Below are positions 56,234 to 64,000 of a stretch of 64,000 nucleotides of DNA, piece after piece. The stretch covers positions 558,001 through 622,000 of the forward strand of contig JARVKI010000004.1 in NCBI GenBank assembly GCA_036674765.1, written 5' to 3'. The translations under genes and the position numbers were made by a program. The stretch comes from Seiridium cupressi. Its lineage: Eukaryota; Ascomycota; Sordariomycetes; Amphisphaeriales; Sporocadaceae. Within the stretch, counting starts at the first letter, position 1; every line of letters starts with the position of its first letter. The notes below the pieces were generated by a model. That model made no database searches and was not told where the DNA came from. It was given only the letters and a program-made list of their open reading frames with translations.

Positions 56234-56595
56234 GCCTCGCTTACCCACGATTAACTCCTTATGTGCTTTCGAAGCATGGAGAAACTAGAAAGGTCATAAA
56301 TAGAGATCTGGATATCCAGTCAGAGGTATGCTCAAGTGGCTCTGTGGGGTCGCTATACAAATGAACCAAGCTCGAATTGACTCGCATTATCTGCATAAAT
56401 TATGGAAGAAAATTAAAGCCACTCCGTATGTTTAAAAACAATAGTACTGCGACGGGAGCCATAAGTTCTGAGTAGCACAAATTTTTAAAGCATAGAATAG
56501 CCTCGCGAAAACAGCCAACCCGAAACGCCGCCGACGGGCGAACCACTTCTGAACAACTCAGCCACGTGGAGATAGGGTCTTGACTATCCTCCCAG

Positions 56596-57711
56596 TCACG
56601 ATGTAAGCGTTGATAGAGCGCATCGTGGGTCAGGGCGGGTGAGCACCCGTTGAACCTCATGGGCGGCGAAGACGCTTTGAAAGATGTCGAAATCGCTTGG
56701 GGAAGAAGAGTGACTGCTGGAGCTCGAGCTGCTTGATGAAGACTTCGATTTCTTTGAGCTCGAACTGCCACCCTTACTCTTCTTGGCAATATCGTCGAGG
56801 ATCAGCTTGGTCGTGCTCTGATATGGGTCCTCGAAAACGAACGCCACGTACTCAAAGCGGCCCCTTAAATCTGGATCCCACAAGAAGACTTCGCGCCACA
56901 ATTCTGCGATCTCTTGAGGCGGATTCCGGTTGCTGTTCCCCAAGCCAAAGTCCATGATCACCACCTGTTGATAGCCGTAATAAGCACAAATGCGGAGACC
57001 GGCGCGGATCTTGTTTTTCACCATCTCCCTCTCGATGGGAAATGCATATTTCGCTCCCGCATGGCTGAGCTTGGGCCAGCGTGCGGCAGGTATAGAGACG
57101 ACCGGAAGATCAACCCACTGGGCGAGCTTCCTGTAAGTGTCGTGCGGGCCGCGGAACACGACGACGTACTCGGAGTAGACTCCACCTTCAGTCGGAATCG
57201 GGTAGTTGGACTGGACGGCGGAGCCCGGTCCGGGTGTGCTCAGTGTGGCACTAAGATTGCTTCGCCTGCACAATCTCTCCTCGTAACCTAAACCATATGA
57301 ACCTCCTTGCAAGAGTCAACAATACTTGATACACATACCCACAACTCCCGTTTCCCAATCACCACCAGCTCTACGCTCATTCGCAGCACATATGAATGGT
57401 ATGCGGCAGCCTGTCTCGCGCTGCCAACTCATTACAAAGTCCACGGGATCAGCGCTGTGAACAGCTATTTCCGGTTAGAGGCGCATCAGGGCTGGAGCTC
57501 CATTCTTGGTATGAACCGAAATATACTCACAAAATGAAGGTGCCGGCCGACTGTGGTTCAAAGGCATTGGTAAGTCTATTTGCTCTGCTGGTGACTGGAA
57601 GAGGTACGAGTGACATGGCCAGATATGGGCAAAGTTCGCTCGGATATTCGGTATCTCGTTTCTCTTCGTCTCAGCAGCGACTTCGCTGGGTTTCGGTCTT
57701 GAGGATGGCAT
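56596..57711 (-). CDS. Microbial-type PARG (macrodomain-fold) protein
   Basis: Three exons on the minus strand: 57531-57711, 57339-57464 and 56596-57287; 332 aa. The start is the ATG at 57711 (context accATGCC). The middle exon contains the family's key element 'ICAANERRAGGDWETGV', continuing across the intron with 'YEERLCRRSNLSATL' (about residues 85-120). 'IPTEGGVYSEYVVVFRG', 'LPVVSIPAARWPKL' and 'NPPQEIAELWREVFL' are further conserved blocks. Proteins of this kind cleave poly- or mono-ADP-ribose in bacteria and fungi; the fungal versions are poorly characterised and usually cytosolic. The C-terminus (from about residue 275) is a Lys/Ser-rich disordered tail. The signature glycine and Gln positions are changed (see findings). 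A second acceptor 18 nt upstream would add six residues in frame. Confidence 0.8.
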
Positions 57712-59067
57712 GGTGGGCTTTGCAAGAGTCAATATGGAAGACACATGAGAGTCATGCGAATGTATGCTGTCGAGGGGGTGGCCAGCCAGCCAGGGTCAAT
57801 GACTTGTAACCATATAAATCCAGCCCTGGGTGGCTTGCTCTACTTATAGCAGCTCTCCGCGACTGACGTCTTGATCAGGCAATGCATGATGACAGAGAGC
57901 TGCAACCAGTCGCAGGCAACTAGCCCGTTGGGTATTGACCAGATGGGCAAAAGACGCAAAGAAGCGAGACAATATATTGAGGACATCTCTACCTGTCTGA
58001 AACATTTGGATGAAAAAATCGACAAAGTGCAGACAGGAAGCAAGAACTGTAAATAGACATGATCATGTTTCGCAGATCTTGCTCTACTGGTATTGTTTTC
58101 AGAAAAAGTTCCGGGATATTGTGTAACAAGGCCTCGGCTCCCGAGGACTTGGAAATTGCGACGAGTAAAACAGATCTCGGTATGACAAGATCTGTATGAC
58201 ATGGGCATGGAGCAGGACGCTGCAAGCCCGGTGAGACATCCAGTCACTCGGGAGTCTCTTGAAAGACTGGAAAGAGCGAGGCTCATAATTAGTGACCCAC
58301 AGGCTGAAACAAAGAGACGGAGTGTTGACCCAGCACAGCCTCCGTACGGGCGAAGCGGCGCTATATACGGTGTATGAAGGCTGATGTTGATGGAACCTCC
58401 TGCAACGAGTTTGTTGGGTCCCAAAGCCAAGAGGGCCAACCTCACTCGCCTGTGCAAGGCGCGTTATGGATGGCCTGGCCCCGGGGATGCACTGCAAGGA
58501 CAATTCCAATGCACATATACCAGCCGGTATTGTTGGGCCTACGTGTAGCTCATGTACTTCATCGATGCCAGCTCGGCGGCAGACGCATGGATGGCATGGG
58601 GCACATTTATGATTGCACCAAGGTGGGCTGGTGCGGCGAAACAGGAGAAAGAGGCTGATAGGGCAAGGCTGGAGATACCCGAGTACCAGGAGAATACTAC
58701 CTCCTCCACGGACCCGGTAATAATAGTGTCACCTCACACTGTGATCATTCCAAGTCAGATGCATGAGTGGTGACATTGTTGCGGTTGCAGTAGCAGGGAA
58801 TGCCATGGACAAGCAAAATCAGTTCAGATCCCAGGGCTGCATGCTTATGTAAGTCGGATTTAAAGTGATCCGAGCTTTGCCGGGCGCCGGCGGAACATTT
58901 GATCCCATTCATATCAAACTCATTACAGCCAGGAAGCTCATCATCAAATCTCGAACGATCAGCACAATGCTTCGGTTACTATTTGAATTTTCTTCTAGTC
59001 CAGTCATGTGCTAAAGAGCCACATCAAATATTCTTGAGCCACGGGTTCCCTTTTGCACGGCGTCGCG
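57712..59067. other. Spacer, nothing recognised
   Basis: Divergent upstream region of the PARG-like gene (-) and the asparaginyl-tRNA synthetase (+). A 205-codon minus frame (57840-58457) and a + frame (58552-58773) show no family features and overlap antisense; no gene supported. Confidence 0.45.
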
Positions 59068-60746
59068 ATGTCACTATCGCGCCCCGCCGCAAGGCGGCCC
59101 CTGATCAGAACCGTGTTGCGCTCTGCTTGGGCACAGTCCAGCGCTTCCAAGTCGACATTGCGAAAATCTGTGGCTGAATATCTCGATTGGAAGCCCGAAG
59201 AGGCCTCTCCTGGTATCCATGTTGACGGATATGTCCGATCCGTAAGAGCTCAGAAAAAGCACCATTTCGTGTCTCTAGGTGATGGTAGTTCAATCGCTTC
59301 ATTACAAGCAGTAGTGCCTGCCGGCCAGGCTGAAGGGTGGGGAAATTGAGACCAAAATATCAGATGTGAATACTCCCAGAACTAATACCAATAATACAGT
59401 CTGACAACGGGAGCAGCCGTCCGATTGCACGGATCATGGGTACCTTCACGGGGACAAGGGCAGAGCCATGAGCTACAGGTGCAAAAAGCAGATATGCTTG
59501 GAGCCTCAGATGCCAAGGTATGTCTACTGGTTCAAGCATCATCACATCCCTCAAGAGCCGCATCAAACTGACCGTGTGCAAGACGTTCCCCTTACAGAAG
59601 AAGTATCAAACACCGGAGTATCTGCGGTCAATACCTCATTTGAGACCAAGGGTACCCTTCAACTCTACGCTATTGCGTTTCCGCTCAGAGATCATCTCCT
59701 CTCTGACTCGATTCTTCGAGAGTCGTCAATTTATCCAGACCCACACACCAGTACTGACTGCAGCTGATTGCGAAGGTGCTGGTGAGGTGTTCAGTGTCGC
59801 TACCATTGACGAGAAACAACAGCCAAAGGGTGAGACATCAAAGGCCTTTTTCCGTCGCCCGGTCTACACCACGGTGTCAGCACAACTCCATCTTGAGGCT
59901 CTGGCCCAAGCTCTCGGCAACGTGTGGACGTTGTCTCCCACGTTTCGGGCGGAGCAAAGCGATACACCGCGACATCTCAGCGAGTTCTACATGCTTGAAG
60001 CCGAAATGAGCTTTACAGACGATATGGAATCTGTCATGAGCCTCGTCGAGAGCATGCTCAGGCATGTTGCTACTGAGCTCGTCGATTCCAGAACCGTCAA
60101 AGAGCTGGCCGTAAGATCTGCGGAAGGTGCATCGGATATGGCACCGGTCGACCGAGTGGAGCAGCGTTGGCAAGGCCTCATGAAGACGGACTGGCCTCGT
60201 ATCACCTACACTGATGCGATCGACATTCTGAATGCCTCGAATGAGTCCTTCGATGTCAAACCAGTTTGGGGTCAAGATCTGCGTACAGAGCATGAACGAT
60301 ACCTTGCAGCGCATATCGGTGATGGTTCAACGCCTGTCTTCGTGACGAATTATCCACGAAGCATCAAAGCCTTCTACATGAAGACTGCTACGGACGATCT
60401 CGGGAAGCCGGTGCCTGGTGAAACCGTGGAATGCTTTGATTTGCTCGTTCCAGATTTTTGTGAGATAGTGGGTGGTTCGATGCGTGAACACCGGCTCGAG
60501 AACCTACTTGACTCGATGAGTCTACACGGTATGAATCCCACCTCAGAACAAGCGACGAGTGAGGACGGCCAGCAAAGGACAGCAGGCAACAATCTGGAAT
60601 GGTATCTAGACTTGCGACGCTGGGGCTGCCCGCCGCATGGTGGCTTCGGCCTGGGATTTGACCGGCTGATCTGCTATCTCTCTGGCGTCCAAACAATCAG
60701 AGATACAACGGCATTTCCTCGTTGGTACGGCAGGTGTGACTGCTAG
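59068..60746 (+). CDS. Asparaginyl-tRNA synthetase, mitochondrial type
   Basis: Three exons: 59068-59336, 59400-59517, 59583-60746; 516 aa. It charges tRNA(Asn) with asparagine; the basic, Arg-rich N-terminus (first about 30 residues, 'RPAARRPLIRTVLRSAW') looks like a mitochondrial targeting signal, matching yeast Slm5. The OB-fold tRNA-binding domain spans about residues 35-130. The class II catalytic core shows motif 2 ('FRAEQSDTPRHLSEFYMLEAE') and motif 3 ('GGFGLGFDRLICYLSGVQTIRD'), plus 'PLQKKYQTPEYLR' just after the second intron. Joining uses one weak donor (GGgtgggg at 59337). The 3' end is intact with a normal stop at 60746. It is followed, in convergent orientation, by the small membrane protein at 61260. 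Confidence 0.94.
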
Positions 60747-61259
60747 CCGTGCTTAGCTTTCGTGGAATCATGCCATGTTCGTCAACGCTTTCTTCTCTAG
60801 GACGTGGGACCATGTCTTGTACAACAGTAACACAATTCGGCTCATCTGATATCGTCTGAGACGTTATTGGCCAGTTGTCTCGCTCTACGCGAATATGCAG
60901 GGTGCCATGGAAAACAGAGACAGTTCTCCATAATCTACTTACTGGCTTACGGGTCGGCCTCATGAGTCCATTTCCAGAAAAAGGAAGAGCGTTGATGTGG
61001 AACCACACTCAGTTGCTACTTTGAGTGATGAATTTCCGTGTTCATGACCGCTTCAGGAGGAGGAAACTGGCGACGCAGCTGGATTTGGATGTGTAAGGTA
61101 ATGGAAGCACAGCCTTTCTGCATGCAGTGTAAGAGCCAAGCTCTTGACTTATTCCGGCGAATGTACGATAGTAAACGGATACCATATATCCTAAGTATGT
61201 ACAACACAAGACCTGAACAAATTGTGAACTGAGCGTCCAAGAGATGTACAATGCAGCTT
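60747..61259. other. Spacer between convergent genes
   Basis: The region holds the 3' ends of the asparaginyl-tRNA synthetase (+) and the small membrane protein (-). Short frames only. Confidence 0.5.
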
Positions 61260-61529
61260 TCATTTTTGTGATTTCCATCGAGCCCATCCGATCAATATCA
61301 ATATCACACCCATTATCGCAACACTATACAATCAATATCGGTTGAAGCAGAGATCGAAACAACACAAACCTGGGTCGTAGTGGTCATACATTGGTCTAGA
61401 CGGTTCAGGTAAGGCCACTCGTGTGACCTGAGTTAAATACTGCAGTGCGACGTGGAAGGGGTCGACATCATGGGTTTCGGCAGACGTTGGTGCTTGTAAT
61501 GCAAACTTGACAGCTAGGTTCGACGACAT
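61260..61529 (-). CDS. Small single-pass membrane protein, 75 aa
   Basis: Two exons on the minus strand, 61366-61529 and 61260-61323, with a 42-nt intron; 75 aa. The first exon encodes a soluble, moderately hydrophobic N-terminus with a proline-rich end ('ALPEPSRPMYDHYDPG'). The second exon supplies one hydrophobic segment 'FVAIMGVILILIGWARW' that looks like a transmembrane helix, ending in a short basic tail. No family is recognised. The donor (GTGTTG) is weak, and the start could be the upstream ATG at 61574, but splicing creates a sensible protein of a plausible size, which the unspliced frame does not. Could be a subunit of an organelle membrane complex; function unknown. Confidence 0.5.
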
Positions 61530-64000
61530 CGCGAACGGCCACGCCGATATGCTACGTTCCCGTGTCCCTATCAATGTATTGCTGCTCTATGTTCTCAATA
61601 GTCTAACTTCTTATGCTCATTAACTAACATCTTGCACATGGCGAAGACCGTTGTAGGTGGATAAAAATGCATCAATACGAGTCCTACATTCTGTCTCGAG
61701 GTGACAAGAAGACATCCGATCTAATCGAGCTGATCAAGTGCAGCATTATGGTCAAGCAGTCCCTCTAGCTCACAGGAAATATGCCCTTCTACAGCATCGC
61801 CCGAGGTGATCAACTAAACATCTTTCTCCGCGACGTGCCTCTTTGAAATTCAAATTCTTTTCCTACCTTACGCCAGAAAAAACACGAGGACGACAAAGTT
61901 TCACCAATGCCCGGAACCACTCCAGCTTCACGTACGCACCGCATCGTGGATCCGGACATGCAAGGACGTCACACGGCCGAAGCAGTATACCTATGCGATT
62001 TCCTCGTCTCCGGGTTGAAGCCAAGCTCTTGTGCCTCGGGCTTAGCCAACCTTAACCCTGACCTTAACTCTAAACGACAAATGAGAAAAAGCCAGCGGCA
62101 TTTAGGTTGCTGGCACGTTTTGAGAGCCAAGACCAAAGCCAAAACTCTTGGGAGTAGGCTTGGCTCATGTTCCAAGCGCGGCCAAGAGCACAAGACAGAA
62201 ATCGTGACTCCAGTAGGTCAGGACTGTCCACCATGCCCGCAGCGCCGATCGACTCCTATTACATTAATGTTTGGTGGAGCCGGTCCTGCCGGATTCTGTG
62301 TGGCATTTGTGCTGCTCTGTCTTAGCGAGCTTCATCTATTGCGAGATGGGTAGCTATTCTCGGCACCAAGAGCCGCCTTGGCCTCCTCCTCCTCCGGAAA
62401 CCTTCCACCTTGGAAACATGGAAACGTATTCGGAAAAGTGGGCATAGCTTGCAAGCAGTGATGCGATCATACCGCATTGAGTGTACCATTACGGCACCGA
62501 GATTAGGAATAGACACTGCGGCGCGCCGAGATATCCAACCATGATCCCAATGTTCCTGCCGAGGCTTGGCATCCTTGGACTCAAAGTCATGCTGCGCCGG
62601 CGATCCCTCTCACGCAATCCGGGTGTTGTCGAGGCCACGTCGCCCGTTGCGTAGAAGGGCTTCCTCATTGAGGGTCCTATCAGCCAGCTCGGAAAAGACC
62701 ATTTCGCAGGGCGGATTTCTCGGATTGCAACTCGGCATTGCACCATCATCAGCGTCCCCTATACGCCCTAGCATGCCCCAGACTCGCTATATGACAAGGC
62801 CTGCATGACCATGGAGCGTGGGAGGATGAAACCTCTGGTTCCGTCTCCTCTGCGATCCTCGGTGCAACACCCCCAATACACTTCGGACTACCGAGAGGGC
62901 CTGCCGATCTCGTGAAGCTTGTCGTGACTGCTAATGCCAAACGCCCGAACGGTGGGTGCGCTGACGCGTCCTTTTCCCTGGGCATGTCAGAATAAGGTGG
63001 GAGGTGGGGCGGTGGGGCTGATAGACCCGTCCAGCTAGACCGCTTCGGACCATGGCGCTTGCGCTTGGGAACTTGGCTTTTGGAGCTCCACACTGCCGAC
63101 TGCTACTCTGCGTTCTCCGCCTCTAATGTATCCAAGTACTCGTACACGTAACGTGCTGTGGGGTTGAAATTCTCTTGTTGTCCCGTAGCGCATTCGCGAC
63201 CGAGATCTGGCCCAGGAGTCGGCTCGGATGGGCCATCTCATGCCTTGGAGCGTGCTGCCAATTGATGATAGGGGGCCGCGGCCGACAGCCGAATCGCGAA
63301 CACCAACGGCCAACATGTCTGTTGATCACCAACAAAGTGACGGGGCCAAGGAAGACTGGGGGGGTAGAGGATTGCAGAACCCAATCCACCCCCTTGTCGA
63401 TATGGGGCTGACGAAAGAAGGGTGAGATGGGCGCCAAGCTTTCACGTCGGACAGGGGACCGAGACCCATGAGTCGAGAGAAAAGTGAATCCCTGCAAAGC
63501 GGAAGGTTGCGTGTACTTGGCTGGGTGGCTGAACAAGGGTCTCTGATTTGATTAGCGGGCCTGCCCACGAATTAAGCTTAAGACTGAGGCGTCGCATGCT
63601 TTTCTTGGCGCTGCAGGCTCTCCTGTCGGGATTATTTTTCGGCTGGGGGGCAGTAGAGCAGCCGAAGCGAAGAAAGAAAGTCTATTAGGCATTGGGGGCT
63701 GGCGAGTATCAAACTCGTTCGTAATACGATCTCGGTCCCGCCAACGTGCATGTTTGGTTTTCATGGTTGGTTGCAGTCATGTTGCGTCTAATGGCCAAGG
63801 CGGCTGTTGGTAATGTGTCCTGGATCCTGACCGGTGAGGTCGACGTTTGGGGTGGGTTCAATGACCTGATCAGCTGGCTCTAGTGGAAGTGGAACGATAG
63901 TGCATACTATGTATGTAAGAGCATGTTTCTGTCCTCCTGGCCGTGAATAGCTCCCTGATTAATGATTAGTGCTTTTGTGACCTGGATTGTGAAGATCCTA
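61530..64000. other. 2.5-kb region, nothing recognised
   Basis: Weak frames on both strands, no domain, no splice-linked structure. A telomere-like motif lies at 62049-62075. The last 1 kb (62.7-63.8 kb) is GC-rich and carries several overlapping minus-strand frames (such as 63035-63536) without family features. Confidence 0.45.
62049..62075. repeat. Degenerate telomere-like motif
   Basis: The stretch contains aaccttaaccctgacc and ttaactctaaac, a degenerate (CCCTAA)n array of about four units. Not near a recognised gene start. It resembles the motif at 15277. Confidence 0.45.

Larger units (their letters stand above)
49918..56595. other. 6.7-kb gene-poor region
   Basis: No gene is supported. 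Short frames occur throughout, including + frames at 52305-52709 and 53526-53936 and - frames at 53702-54112 and 55020-55358, none with a reliable domain or splicing. A cysteine-rich fragment on + around 55900-56070 resembles a PLAC8-type motif and is listed separately. A 13-bp tandem duplication lies at 56201-56226. Confidence 0.45.

Noticed and set aside
57840..58457. 205-codon minus frame upstream of the asparaginyl-tRNA synthetase
   Set aside because: No recognisable family, overlaps opposite-strand frames, and lacks a strong start context.
63681..63745. Possible tRNA-like stretch (ggcgagtatcaaactcg)
   Set aside because: Lacks a consistent cloverleaf: no acceptor stem pairing and no GGTTCRA T-loop at the right distance.
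62489..63764. Series of minus-strand frames in the GC-rich end of the window
   Set aside because: Short, in different frames, without shared family or plausible splice joins.

Overview
The window looks like nuclear DNA of a filamentous ascomycete (Pezizomycotina). About sixteen genes can be supported. Most are broken by short introns of roughly 40-140 nt with GT..AG ends and CTAAC/CTGAC-like branch sites. Several families point to a filamentous ascomycete: Zn2Cys6 regulator, eqolisin (G1) protease, GH43 enzyme, CmcJ/AsaB-type oxidoreductase, ACS-family transporter. Class or genus cannot be fixed from this sequence alone. Gene density is low: long stretches of 2-7 kb have no recognisable gene, and 3.0-5.0 kb is AT-rich with homopolymer runs.

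Layout. 1-6.2 kb: no recognisable gene, a few palindromes and repeats. 6.2-10.1 kb: two hypothetical proteins and an Mpv17/PMP22-type membrane protein. 13.1-18.0 kb: an 8-exon ACS-family MFS transporter, a GNAT acetyltransferase and an AKR7-type aldo-keto reductase, all on + . 18.5-19.2 kb: a small cupin gene on -, apparently disturbed by a 5-bp tandem duplication. 20.4-24.6 kb is a compact housekeeping block: PUS1 (tRNA pseudouridine synthase), Mediator subunit 22 on - and ribosomal protein eL33 on +, the last two divergent from a 323-bp spacer. 25.4-26.8 kb: Zn2Cys6 transcription factor. 31.1-41.5 kb: secreted G1 peptidase, RING-finger protein, CmcJ/AsaB-type oxidoreductase, small hydrophilic repeat protein and secreted GH43 hydrolase. 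42.4-49.9 kb: CFT2 (mRNA 3'-end processing) and SEC24 (COPII coat), divergent from an 879-bp spacer. 49.9-56.6 kb: gene-poor. 56.6-61.5 kb: microbial-type PARG-domain protein, mitochondrial-type asparaginyl-tRNA synthetase and a 75-aa single-pass membrane protein. 61.5-64 kb: no recognisable gene.

The genes do not form one pathway. The core genes serve RNA modification, transcription, 3'-end processing, translation and secretion. They are interspersed with secreted degradative enzymes (G1 protease, GH43) and accessory metabolism (oxidoreductase, AKR, MFS, cupin). I do not see a convincing secondary-metabolite cluster, mobile element, CRISPR, rRNA or tRNA gene. The points most worth a second look are two 10-nt microexons (transporter and eL33), the cupin frameshift with a possible compensating splice site, the altered signature in the PARG-like protein, the 465-nt last intron of SEC24, telomere-like interstitial motifs and the tiny spliced membrane protein. 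Exon boundaries were worked out by hand from reading frame, splice consensus and remembered family sequence; no alignment was run.
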